Below are positions 1-6,184 of a stretch of DNA of 8,526 nt, piece after piece. This DNA is from Stenotrophomonas sp. UBA2124. GTDB taxonomy: Bacteria; Pseudomonadota; Gammaproteobacteria; Xanthomonadales; Xanthomonadaceae. Every line of letters starts with the position of its first letter. Within the stretch, counting starts at the first letter, position 1. The stretch is from NCBI GenBank assembly GCA_002329155.1, contig DCXY01000044.1, positions 137,534 through 146,059 of the forward strand, in the 5' to 3' direction. The translations under genes were made by a program, and so were the position numbers. Under the pieces are notes generated by a model that saw only the letters and a list, made by a program, of their open reading frames with translations, was not told the origin of the DNA and did not search any database.

Positions 1-1149
1 ATCTGGGCGCTGCTGTGGGGCATTCCCAAGGTGCTCAAGCAGAACTTCGGCCAGGTGGTGGTGAACTTCGGTGAGCCCATCGCGCTGAACGACGTGCTGG
101 CCGAGAAGGCGCCGGAATGGAACGGCGAGCCCGTGTCCGAGGACGAGAAGCCGAGCTGGCTGTCCAGCACGGTGGATACGCTGGCCCAGCAGATCCAGGT
201 GCGCATCAACGGTGCCGCCGACGTCAACCCGATCAACCTGCTGGCGCTGGCGCTGCTGTCCACGCCCAAGCACGCCATGGGCGAGGCCGACCTGATCGCG
301 CAGATCGAGCTGAGCAAGAAGCTGCTGGTGGAAATGCCGTATTCGGACCGGGTGACGGTCACCCCGCATTCGCCCGAGCGCATCATCGCCCACGCCGAGG
401 AGATCAACGTCCTCAGCCGCATCAAGCACCCGCTGGGCGATGTGCTCAGCGTCAGCGGCGACACCGCGGTGCTGCTGAGCTATTTCCGCAACAACGTGCT
501 GCACCTGTTCACCGCCTCCTCGTGGGTGGCGTGCTGCTTCCAGAACAACCGCCGCATGAGCCGTGGCGGCCTGCTGCGGCTGGGCCGTGGGCTGTACCCG
601 TTCCTGCAGGCCGAGCTGTTCCTGCCGTGGAGCGAGGACGAGTTCGCCGCGCGCATCGACCAGACCATCAGCGTGTTCGTGCGCGAAGGACTGCTGCAGC
701 ATGTGGGCGAGGACGACGGTGGCATGCTGGCGCGCAGCACCGGCCAGACCGACGAGGTGTTCCGCCTGCGCGCCATCGGCCACTCGCTGCAGCAGGCGTT
801 CGAGCGTTATTACATCGCCATCGCGGTGCTGGTGAAGAACGGCCCCGGCACGCTCGGCGCGGCCGAGCTGGAGAGCCTGTGCCAGCAGGCGGCGCAGCGC
901 CTGAGCCTGCTGTACGCACCAGCGGCGCCGGAGTTCTTCGACAAGTCGCTGTTCCGTGGCTTCATCCAGAAGATGCGCGAGCTGAAGCTGGTGTGGCCGG
1001 ACGAGAACTCCAAGCTGCTGTTCGACGACCGCCTGGACGCCTGGGCCAAGGATGCCAAGTTCATCCTGGGCCGCGAGCTGCGCCACACCATCGAGCGCGT
1101 CAGCCCCGAAGCGGTGAAGCCGGAACTTCCGGCCCCCGACGTCAAGTAA
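1..1149 (+). CDS. plsB: Glycerol-3-phosphate 1-O-acyltransferase PlsB, C-terminal part (5' end outside window)
   Basis: PlsB is an inner-membrane-associated enzyme that transfers an acyl chain from acyl-ACP or acyl-CoA to position 1 of sn-glycerol-3-phosphate, starting phospholipid synthesis. The frame is open from base 1 and ends in TAA at 1147-1149, giving 382 residues of a protein that in this family is usually 800-900 long. The window begins just after the catalytic acyltransferase blocks (the HX4D motif and others lie upstream). What remains starts with the conserved FGEP stretch (window residues 23-26, preceded by GQVVVN), followed by the long C-terminal region. That region contains family landmarks I recognise from E. 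coli PlsB: NLLALALLS, YFRNN (161-165), LYPFLQAELFL and APEFFDK (around 309-315). A GTG at 31 is internal, not a start. The last codons and the stop overlap the first copy of the downstream tandem repeat. No frameshift is seen. Identification is firm; only the length of the missing part is unknown. Confidence 0.95.
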   Translation: MWALLWGIPKVLKQNFGQVVVNFGEPIALNDVLAEKAPEWNGEPVSEDEKPSWLSSTVDTLAQQIQVRINGAADVNPINLLALALLSTPKHAMGEADLIAQIELSKKLLVEMPYSDRVTVTPHSPERIIAHAEEINVLSRIKHPLGDVLSVSGDTAVLLSYFRNNVLHLFTASSWVACCFQNNRRMSRGGLLRLGRGLYPFLQAELFLPWSEDEFAARIDQTISVFVREGLLQHVGEDDGGMLARSTGQTDEVFRLRAIGHSLQQAFERYYIAIAVLVKNGPGTLGAAELESLCQQAAQRLSLLYAPAAPEFFDKSLFRGFIQKMRELKLVWPDENSKLLFDDRLDAWAKDAKFILGRELRHTIERVSPEAVKPELPAPDVK

Positions 1150-1177
1150 GCAGCAGACCACCAGTACCGTAGCAACC

Positions 1178-1314
1178 GTAGCCCGGGTAAGCGCAGCGCA
1201 CCCGGGGCTTTCTGCGCGGTCACCGGTGCGCGAGGCACATGCTAAAAGCGGTTTCGGCAGGACGTCGGGCATGGATGCGAACAACCCCGGGTGCGCTGCG
1301 CTTACCCGGGCTAC
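1178..1314. repeat. REP pair, unit 1: perfect 30-bp inverted repeat
   Basis: The left arm at 1178-1207 and the right arm at 1285-1314 are exact reverse complements over all 30 bases, separated by 77 bases. Each arm is also a small hairpin by itself: CCCGGGT and ACCCGGG flank an AAGCGCAGCGC loop, with GTAG at the outer edge. This is the best preserved of the three units. Transcribed RNA could form either one long 30-bp stem or two short stem-loops. There is no U-tract after it, so it is not a textbook intrinsic terminator. Confidence 0.9.
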
Positions 1315-1357
1315 ACGACACACCAAGTAAGCAGCAACCGTCGAAGCCACCGAAACC

Positions 1358-1481
1358 GTAGCCCGGGCCCGGGGCTTTCCGTGCGGTCATCGGTGCGCGA
1401 CGGGCATGCTGGAAGCAGATCCGGCAAGACGTTGGGCATGGTTGCGAACAACCCCGGGTGCGCTGCGCTTACCCGGGCTAC
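1358..1481. repeat. REP pair, unit 2: left arm with its loop removed
   Basis: The right arm at 1452-1481 is identical to that of unit 1. The left arm at 1358-1374 lacks 13 bases (TAAGCGCAGCGCA in unit 1), so the two CCCGGG halves are directly joined into CCCGGGCCCGGGG. The spacer is again 77 bases, and the arm-to-arm distance is shorter by exactly 13 bases. This is a clean loss of the hairpin loop and its closing base pair. Confidence 0.88.
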
Positions 1482-1525
1482 ACGACACGTCACTGTAAGC
1501 GGCAACCGCAGAAGCCATCGAAACC

Positions 1526-1666
1526 GTAGCCCGGGTAAGCAACGCGCACCCGGGGCTTTCCGCGCGGTTTCCGGTGCGCGGTGAGGCACATGGTGAAAAG
1601 CAGATTCGGTGGGACGTCATGCCTGCACGCGAACGGCCCCGGGTGCGCTGCGCTTACCCGGGCTAC
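1526..1666. repeat. REP pair, unit 3: inverted repeat with diverged left loop
   Basis: The left arm at 1526-1555 has the same outer 15 and inner 12 bases as unit 1, but the loop reads AACGC where unit 1 has GCAGC (three substitutions). The right arm at 1637-1666 matches the unit 1 and unit 2 right arms exactly. The spacer is 81 bases and is the most diverged of the three. The remaining 88 bases up to the next start (1667-1754) are not repeat. They should hold the promoter of the next gene, but I see no convincing -35/-10 pair or Shine-Dalgarno sequence there. Confidence 0.87.
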
Positions 1667-1754
1667 GGGCACGCTACATGGCACGCGTTGTTGATGATGC
1701 CGTGCGCGGCTGCGTGGTAGGTTCGGCGACAACTTCTGACGGTGCCGGCCACGG

Positions 1755-3044
1755 ATGAACAGCCTCGACCCTGCGATCGACCGCCTGCCTGCGGCTCCCG
1801 CGCCGACCTGGATGCAGATTCCGGGCCTGGCCGGGCGCCTGCTGTGGCAACACTGGCCGGCGCTGCTGTTCTGGTTCTTCGCCCAGCGCGTGGCCTACGA
1901 CCTGCTGCTGGCGCTGGCCATCCGTCTGGGCGAAACCAGCGTGCTGCTGTCCTACGGCGCAGTGGCGGTGCTGATCGTGGCACAGCTGCTGGGCGTGATC
2001 GCCATGCTGCTGGTGCTGCGCCCCTCCCTGCCGACCATGGCGCCCGGCGGGCCGCAGCTGTCCCGCTATGTGCAGGTGCGGCCGTGGTTGAACGTGCTGG
2101 CCATCGCGCTGCTGCCGTTCTTCGCCTACTACGCGACGTGGGGCCTGCTGGATGGCGTCAAGCGCGACTTCACCCTGAGCTACCTGTACGGCGTGTCTTT
2201 CGACAACCGCGAGCGGCTCAGCGACATTCTGAGCCTGAAGGGCCTGTGGATCGCGCTGATCGTGGCGCTGGTGCTGCGGCTGGCCGCCAAGCGCCTGTAC
2301 ACCGCCACCGGCAGCGGCGTGTGGTCAGTGATCTCGGCCATCTGCGATGCGTACTGGCTGTTCGTGGGCGCGGCGGTCATCGCCAAGGGCTATGCGTGGG
2401 CGCGTGACTGGTGGCATGCGCGCGTGGCCTATGTGGCGGTCACCGACTGGTGGGAGAATCCGTTTGCCGGCGTGATTTCACTGGCGCCGCTCAAGCGCGT
2501 GGTGGAGCCGCTGTGGGACGTGGTCGGCACCGCGTTCGGCGGCATGATCATGCCGCTGGTGTGGCTGGCGATCACCGCGCTGGTCTACGGCATGGACCTG
2601 CGCCGTCGTGGCCGCCTGGATGCCGCCGAATCGCGCCTGCGTCTGGCGGCGCGGCGCTACCGCCACATGCACCTGGTCTGGCGGCGCATCATCGAGAAGT
2701 TCGCCGCCGGCTGGACCAGCAAGGGCGTGCCCATCCTCAACAGCATCCGTCTGGTGCTGCGTGCCGGCCTGCCGGCGCTGCTGGTGCTGTGCGTGGGCTG
2801 GCAGCTGCTGGCCTTCATCGACGCCCATGCGTGGCGTGTGGTGGCCGAATGGATAGGCCCGCATGACTGGCGCGAATGGCGTGTGCTGGGCGGCCCCGCA
2901 TCGCTGCTGTTCAACGGCCCCATCTCGCTGCGCCCGGCGCTGTTCACCGAGCTGCTGCGCATCGTGCTGCTGGCCGCCACCTTCGACCGCGCTGTCGCGG
3001 GGCTGAGGCGCCTGCCGCGGCATGGGCAGGAGGCGGTGGCGTGA
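1755..3044 (+). CDS. Multi-spanning inner-membrane protein of unknown function
   Basis: I do not recognise this 429-residue protein. It is strongly hydrophobic, with about seven or eight likely membrane helices near residues 30-56, 63-88, 112-130, 162-177, 190-210, 255-279, 336-356 and 396-410. Between helices 6 and 7 lies a basic, probably cytoplasmic segment (about 281-322) rich in Arg (LRRRGRLDAAESRLRLAARR). Tryptophans cluster around 216-233 and 360-376, probably at the membrane surface. I see no transporter signature, ATP-binding motif or catalytic motif. The ATG at 1755 is the first start after an in-frame TGA at 1737-1739, so no longer form is possible from ATG, GTG or TTG. It has no clear Shine-Dalgarno sequence. 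The gene converges on the minus-strand operon, with only 12 bases between the two stop codons. Compositional bias matches its neighbours, so the reading frame is credible, but the function is open. Confidence 0.85.
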   Translation: MNSLDPAIDRLPAAPAPTWMQIPGLAGRLLWQHWPALLFWFFAQRVAYDLLLALAIRLGETSVLLSYGAVAVLIVAQLLGVIAMLLVLRPSLPTMAPGGPQLSRYVQVRPWLNVLAIALLPFFAYYATWGLLDGVKRDFTLSYLYGVSFDNRERLSDILSLKGLWIALIVALVLRLAAKRLYTATGSGVWSVISAICDAYWLFVGAAVIAKGYAWARDWWHARVAYVAVTDWWENPFAGVISLAPLKRVVEPLWDVVGTAFGGMIMPLVWLAITALVYGMDLRRRGRLDAAESRLRLAARRYRHMHLVWRRIIEKFAAGWTSKGVPILNSIRLVLRAGLPALLVLCVGWQLLAFIDAHAWRVVAEWIGPHDWREWRVLGGPASLLFNGPISLRPALFTELLRIVLLAATFDRAVAGLRRLPRHGQEAVA

Positions 3045-3056
3045 GTGCAGACCGCC

Positions 3057-3686
3057 TCAGCGTGCCGGATCGGGCTGCAGCGGGAAGCTGAGGTAACTGC
3101 CCGGTGGCGTAGTTTTCATTGATGGCAGCAGGATTTCCGCGCGCAGGCCCTGCAGCGGCGTGCCGGCGGGAACCAGATAGATGTGGGTGAAGAAGAACGG
3201 CTGGCCCGGCCTGGCCGTTGGCTGCTTGCCATCCCAGCCGTAGCCGCTGCCGCAGTTGGTGGCCATCTTCTCGGCGGTGTAGCGCCGCTGCAGTTTCCAC
3301 GGCTCGTTGGCTTCCCAGCGGCGGCCATCGGCATCGACCAGGCGGCCTTTACAGCGGTCCAGCATCTTGGAATCCACGCCCTCACCGGCGATCACTTCAT
3401 AGCGGATCAGCAGCGTGTCGCCATCGGCGTGCGGGTAGTCGATCACCGCGCGGCCACCACCGGGTTTGCGTTCCACACCCACCACGCGCCAGCGCGAGCC
3501 TTCGTAGACGGTGCCCTTGGCGGTGCCGTCGATGCGGTGGCGTGGCGTGTGGTTGTCCAGGTCGCGCATGGCCGAGCGGTAGGGCAGCACGAAGGCCGCC
3601 GTGCCCAGCACCGCCGCGCCGATCAGCCAGCCCAGGTTGCGCCGCCACCAGCCGCGCGCGGGGACGGGGGAAGGTGCGCTGCTCAT
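3057..3686 (-). CDS. Single-pass membrane-anchored exported protein, unknown function (third of three similar genes)
   Basis: This 209-residue protein has a short basic N-terminus (RGWWRRN), one membrane helix at about 19-35, and an exported domain of about 170 residues. I infer an N-in, C-out topology from the positive residues before the helix. The exported part starts with alternating hydrophobic strands (GTVYEGSRWRVVGVERK at about 58-74), then DTLLIRYEVIAG, and later LVDADGRRWEANEPW. This suggests a small beta-sandwich like the DUF4352/TRF2-like exported domains; that is a guess from pattern, not a match I can prove. It has two cysteines in the exported part (about 112 and 145), which could form a disulfide in the periplasm. 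The start ATG overlaps the stop of the upstream gene by 4 bases (ATGA), so translation is probably coupled. It is the last gene of the operon and ends 12 bases from the convergent gene. Confidence 0.82.
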   Translation of the reverse strand: MSSAPSPVPARGWWRRNLGWLIGAAVLGTAAFVLPYRSAMRDLDNHTPRHRIDGTAKGTVYEGSRWRVVGVERKPGGGRAVIDYPHADGDTLLIRYEVIAGEGVDSKMLDRCKGRLVDADGRRWEANEPWKLQRRYTAEKMATNCGSGYGWDGKQPTARPGQPFFFTHIYLVPAGTPLQGLRAEILLPSMKTTPPGSYLSFPLQPDPAR

Positions 3687-4303
3687 CGGTCGGTCCGCGT
3701 GCGCATGTCCAGGTCCGGCACGGCCTTCTCCTTGAGCTGGGCCACGGTGGCCTTGTCCAGGCCGGGGTCGATCTCCACCAGACTGTCCAGCGACTGGGGC
3801 GCGTTGAGGCCCCAGTGGAACAGCAGGGTGGCGCCTTCCAGCACGTCCGGCGGAACATCGAAGAAGAACGCGCCGGTGGCCGGAAAACCGACCAGCAGCT
3901 GGGTCTCGCTGAGGTTCACGCCCTTCAGCGCGGGGCGGTCGCTTTCCGACGCGGTATAGGTGCGGCCATCGCGGGTGCGCAGCTGGGCGCTGATGAAACC
4001 CGGCTGCTGCAGCGCCGCCGCTTCCACCAGTACCGACAGCCAGATGCCGTCTGCGCGCACCACGCGGCTGGGGTCATCGGTGTTTTTGCCGTCGATGCGG
4101 TAGGCCTGCGCGAGGCGGAGCTTCCTGGCGGTCACCGAGAAATTGCGCCCCTGCACCGGCTCGCCCATGCGGCCCTGCACGCTGATCGGCGCGACCTTTT
4201 CCTCATAGCTGGGCTGGTGCTTGCGCAGCACCACGATCAGCGCCAGCGCGCACAGCGTGGAGATGGCCAGCGACCAGCTGAAAGTGAGTTTCCGCGTACT
4301 CAT
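3683..4303 (-). CDS. Single-pass membrane-anchored exported protein, unknown function (second of three similar genes)
   Basis: This 206-residue protein starts MSTRKLTFSW, has a membrane helix at about 10-26, and then an exported domain to the C-terminus. The domain opens with GEPVQGRNFSVTARKLRLAQ (about 47-66). This glycine-led strand followed by a longer hydrophobic strand is seen at the start of DUF4352-type Ig-like domains. It continues with GIWLSVLVEAAAL, then a predicted strand-rich middle (AQLRTRDGRTYTAS; LLVGFPATGAFFFDVPPDVL) and an acidic/basic tail. No cysteine is found outside the membrane helix, unlike its two neighbours. It overlaps both neighbours by 4 bases (ATGA at each end). 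GGAG lies about 10 bases before the ATG. No enzyme motif is visible. The FFFDVPPDVLEGATLLFHWG stretch resembles the closing part of proteins with a DUF4352-like fold, where a regulated or exported partner binds, but I cannot name the partner. Confidence 0.82.
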   Translation of the reverse strand: MSTRKLTFSWSLAISTLCALALIVVLRKHQPSYEEKVAPISVQGRMGEPVQGRNFSVTARKLRLAQAYRIDGKNTDDPSRVVRADGIWLSVLVEAAALQQPGFISAQLRTRDGRTYTASESDRPALKGVNLSETQLLVGFPATGAFFFDVPPDVLEGATLLFHWGLNAPQSLDSLVEIDPGLDKATVAQLKEKAVPDLDMRTRTDR

Positions 4304-4926
4304 GGCGCCGGATCTCCGCAGGGCGCGGTGAGTTTCATCGGCAGGCGGAAGCCGGCACCGTTCTGCACCCAGAATTCGTCACCGGCCAGATAGCCGCGTT
4401 CCACATGCCGGCGCAGGTAGATGCCCAAAGGCACCTCCGCCGGTACGGGCTTGCCGTCGGCTTGTTCCCAGATCAGGTCCAGCAGCACCGGCAGGCGCGG
4501 CTGCAGTTTCACGTTGAAGCTGTGGTCGTCCACGCGCTGCATGCTGTTGGAACGCTGGCCGGTGTCGCCGCCCTCGTCCAGGCGCACCACGTCCTCGGTG
4601 AGGTAGGCGCTCATGGCCAGCCAGTCGTCGCCCAGGTTCTCCACGCGGGCGCGCAGCGTCAGGTAGCGCTTCTGGCCACGCATGATTTCCGGCTGGCCCG
4701 GGCGCAGGTCGTCGGTCCACGCGCACAGGGGAGTGATGGCGAACGCGCCGGTGGTCAACCGCTGGCCCGGCTGGGCAACGGGTGGCCGGCCCTTCTTGGA
4801 GGCAGCGGTGGCGAAGCCGCCCATGGCGGCCACGACCACGGCGGCGACGGCCACCAGGATGATGGCGGCGCGCCAGTAGCGTTGTTTCCAGAGTTGTCTC
4901 AGGTCGCGCAGCAGCGCAAGGCTCAT
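4300..4926 (-). CDS. Single-pass membrane-anchored exported protein, unknown function (first of three similar genes)
   Basis: This 208-residue protein has a basic cytoplasmic N-terminus of about 19 residues (RDLRQLWKQRYWR), a membrane helix at about 20-42, a Lys/Pro-rich linker, and an exported domain. The domain has the order expected of a DUF4352-like sandwich: GQRLTTGAFAITPLCAWTDD (54-73), then a strand with a conserved N-G pair (YLTLRARVENLGDDWLAMSA, 88-107), and a closing region LGIYLRRHVERGYL. Two cysteines at 68 and 203, near the first and last strands, could form a disulfide that closes the domain. The ENLGDDW stretch resembles the common 'v.N.g' turn of such domains. Its ATG overlaps the stop of the DUF465 gene by 4 bases, and its own stop overlaps the next ATG by 4. 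The family assignment is inference; the anchor, topology and overlaps are directly seen. Confidence 0.82.
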   Translation of the reverse strand: MSLALLRDLRQLWKQRYWRAAIILVAVAAVVVAAMGGFATAASKKGRPPVAQPGQRLTTGAFAITPLCAWTDDLRPGQPEIMRGQKRYLTLRARVENLGDDWLAMSAYLTEDVVRLDEGGDTGQRSNSMQRVDDHSFNVKLQPRLPVLLDLIWEQADGKPVPAEVPLGIYLRRHVERGYLAGDEFWVQNGAGFRLPMKLTAPCGDPAP

Positions 4927-5117
4927 GCAGGCTCGTCCGGGATCAGCATGCTTTCCAGCCGGATGATGCAGTCCTTCAGATGAAGCTTGCGTTTTTTCAG
5001 GCGCTTGGCTTCCAGGTCGTCGTCCCGGTTGGCGGCGAGGCGGCCAATACGCTCGTCCAGGTCACGGTGCTCGGCCCGCAACTCGGCAATGCGCTGGCAG
5101 ATGTCGGCGGGCGTCAT
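4923..5117 (-). CDS. YdcH family (DUF465) small protein
   Basis: This 64-residue protein (MTPADICQRI...) is almost entirely helical and highly charged. It shows the DUF465 pattern: AEHRDLDERIGRL (about 15-27), then a basic run EAKRLKKRKLHLKDCIIRLE that corresponds to the family's 'LKkrKLxLKDxI' core. Members such as E. coli YdcH are short coiled-coil-like cytoplasmic proteins of unknown function. The start was set at the ATG at 5117: GGAG lies 3 bases before it, the length is typical for the family, and everything further upstream in this frame is antisense to ttcA and looks like non-coding shadow. It is the first gene of a four-gene minus-strand operon, and its stop overlaps the next ATG (ATGA). 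It is not obvious why a DUF465 protein should lead a set of exported proteins; it may simply own the promoter. Confidence 0.9.
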   Translation of the reverse strand: MTPADICQRIAELRAEHRDLDERIGRLAANRDDDLEAKRLKKRKLHLKDCIIRLESMLIPDEPA

Positions 5118-5134
5118 GGTCTCCACGGTGGCTG

Positions 5135-5140
5135 AGCATA
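5135..5140 (-). promoter_or_regulatory. Candidate -10 box of the DUF465 operon
   Basis: Read on the minus strand this is TATGCT, 17 bases before the ATG at 5117. Transcription would start near 5128 and give an ~11-base leader containing the GGAG. No good -35 box is seen at the usual distance. It lies in the 78-bp gap shared with the divergent ttcA gene. The same hexamer precedes the metallopeptidase gene. Confidence 0.4.
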
Positions 5141-5182
5141 CCCGGTTGCCGTGTCCTGTGAGAGGGGGCGGCGCCGAGCCGG

Positions 5183-5188
5183 TAGAAT
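5183..5188 (+). promoter_or_regulatory. Candidate -10 box for a leaderless ttcA transcript
   Basis: TAGAAT matches the TANNAT-type -10 box in five of six consensus TATAAT bases and ends 7 bases before the ATG at 5196. Transcription starting at the usual distance would begin at or next to that ATG, leaving no leader. There is no Shine-Dalgarno sequence before the ATG, in keeping with this. The -35 region is poor. Confidence 0.5.
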
Positions 5189-5195
5189 GCAGGCA

Positions 5196-6086
5196 ATGAG
5201 TGCCGTCATTCCCCTTCCCGACCCCATCCCGCGCGCCCGCGACCCGCGCGTGGCCGAGCGTGAACACCACAAGCTGGCCAAGCGCCTGCGCCGCCAGGTG
5301 GGCCAGGCCATCGCCGACTTCGGCATGATCCAGGCCGGTGACAAGGTCATGGTGTGCCTGTCCGGCGGCAAGGACAGCTACACCCTGCTGGACATCCTGC
5401 TGCAGCTGCAGAAGAAGGCACCGGTGCCGTTCGAGCTGGTGGCGGTGAACCTGGACCAGAAGCAGCCCGGCTTTCCCGAGCATGTGCTGCCCGAGTACCT
5501 GGCCGGGTTGGGCGTGCCGTATCACATCATCGAACAGGACACCTATTCGGTGGTCAGCCGGGTGATCCCGGAAGGCAAGACCATGTGCTCGCTGTGTTCG
5601 CGCATGCGCCGTGGCTCGCTGTACAACTACGCCGAGGAAAACGGCTTCACCAAGATCGCGCTGGGCCACCACCGCGACGACATGGTGGCCACCTTCTTCA
5701 TGAACCTGTTCCACCACGCCAAGATTTCCGGCATGCCGCCCAAGCTGCGCAGCGATGACGGCAAGCATGTGGTGATCCGGCCGCTGGCCTATGTGCGCGA
5801 AAGCGACATCATCGAGTACGCCAGCGCGCGCCAGTTCCCCATCATTCCGTGCAACCTGTGCGGCAGCCAGGAAAACCTGCAGCGCAAGCAGGTGGGGCTG
5901 ATGATGAAGCAGTGGGAGAAGGATCACCCCGGCCGCATCGAGCAGATCTCACGCGCGCTGGGCGACATCCGTCCCTCGCAGCTGGCCGACCCCAACCTGT
6001 TCGACTTCATGGCGCTGGGCCGCCGCGACGATGCAGCCCTGCCCGATGTCCATACGTGGCTGGGCAGCGGGGAACCGGGAGCCTAG
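5196..6086 (+). CDS. ttcA: tRNA 2-thiocytidine(32) synthetase TtcA
   Basis: TtcA replaces the 2-oxygen of cytidine 32 in certain tRNAs with sulfur, using ATP and a [4Fe-4S] cluster in the cytoplasm. The 296-residue protein has the PP-loop SGGKDS at 56-61 (ATP binding), the CSLC pair at Cys131/Cys134, and the IPCNLCGSQ motif at about 217-225 with Cys222. These three cysteines (131, 134, 222) match the cluster ligands of E. coli TtcA (122, 125, 222 in that protein). The GHHRDD segment (157-162) of the PP-loop family is present, and the C-terminal FDFM motif is visible. I chose the ATG at 5196 because it fits the family length and the candidate -10 box. An ATG at 5187 (9 bases earlier) and a GTG at 5151 are possible but less likely; the GTG would add a low-complexity Arg-rich lead. 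The gene is divergent from the DUF465 operon. Confidence 0.96.
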   Translation: MSAVIPLPDPIPRARDPRVAEREHHKLAKRLRRQVGQAIADFGMIQAGDKVMVCLSGGKDSYTLLDILLQLQKKAPVPFELVAVNLDQKQPGFPEHVLPEYLAGLGVPYHIIEQDTYSVVSRVIPEGKTMCSLCSRMRRGSLYNYAEENGFTKIALGHHRDDMVATFFMNLFHHAKISGMPPKLRSDDGKHVVIRPLAYVRESDIIEYASARQFPIIPCNLCGSQENLQRKQVGLMMKQWEKDHPGRIEQISRALGDIRPSQLADPNLFDFMALGRRDDAALPDVHTWLGSGEPGA

Positions 6087-6093
6087 CGCGACG

Positions 6094-6110
6094 CGCCCTG
6101 ATTCCGGGCG
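6094..6110 (+). terminator. Weak stem-loop after ttcA
   Basis: CGCCC at 6094-6098 and GGGCG at 6106-6110 pair around a 7-base loop, 8 bases after the ttcA stop. Short T-containing sequence follows (GGTCCGTTCTTCCC), but there is no real T-run. It may be a weak terminator or just a GC-rich chance pairing; rdgC follows 75 bases later. Confidence 0.25.
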
Positions 6111-6184
6111 GGTCCGTTCTTCCCGTTCCGCCGCCGCACGCCATTCAGCCCCACCTTTCCACTTCAGTTTCCGGCTCCGAATTC

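Larger units (their letters stand above)
1143..1666. repeat. Threefold tandem array of a ~170-bp unit built from inverted GTAG-REP pairs
   Basis: Three consecutive units start at about 1143, 1324 and 1491. Each has a 34-35-base lead-in, a left REP arm that starts GTAGCCCGGG, a spacer of 77-81 bases, and a right arm that is the reverse complement of the left and ends CCCGGGCTAC. The spacers are clearly homologous to each other: they share CTTTC at the start, GGTGCGCG, GGCA, GACGT and GCGAAC near the end. The whole unit, not just the palindromes, has therefore been duplicated. The lead-ins of units 1 and 2 share 13 identical bases (CAAGTAAGCAGCA), and in unit 1 these bases contain the plsB stop codon. 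GTAG-tipped REPs of this style are known from Stenotrophomonas maltophilia and belong to the REP class mobilised by RAYT-type transposases; no such gene lies in the window. The array has no credible gene and fills most of the 605-bp gap after plsB. It could end or stabilise plsB mRNA. Confidence 0.9.

Noticed and set aside
1178..1314. Terminal inverted repeats of an insertion sequence or MITE
   Set aside because: The arms are themselves REP hairpins with GTAG ends, no target-site duplication is evident next to the arms, and there is no transposase. A composite REP element explains it better.
1143..1666. CRISPR array
   Set aside because: Units are about 170 bp with homologous spacers and inverted arms. 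CRISPR needs short direct repeats with unique spacers, and no cas gene is present.
1291..1732. Several short open frames on both strands within the repeat array
   Set aside because: They arise from the repeated GC-rich palindromes, repeat the same Arg/Pro/Gly peptides in each unit and have no ribosome binding sites.
3218..4393. Plus-strand open frame of 391 codons opposite the anchored-protein operon
   Set aside because: Arg/Ala/Pro-rich shadow with no domain, lying antisense to three overlapping genes with clear membrane anchors.
5146..5151. TTGCCG as -35 box for ttcA
   Set aside because: The distance to TAGAAT is 31 bases, far beyond the 16-18 used by sigma-70 promoters.
5151..5195. GTG start for ttcA adding 15 residues
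   Set aside because: The added segment is Arg/Gly-rich with no family counterpart, and it would place the candidate -10 box inside the coding sequence.
4923..5927. Long minus-strand open frame (334 codons) running through ttcA and into the DUF465 gene
   Set aside because: Only the last 64 codons look like protein (DUF465). The rest is antisense to well-conserved ttcA and is a GC-driven shadow, rich in His, Gln and Ala.
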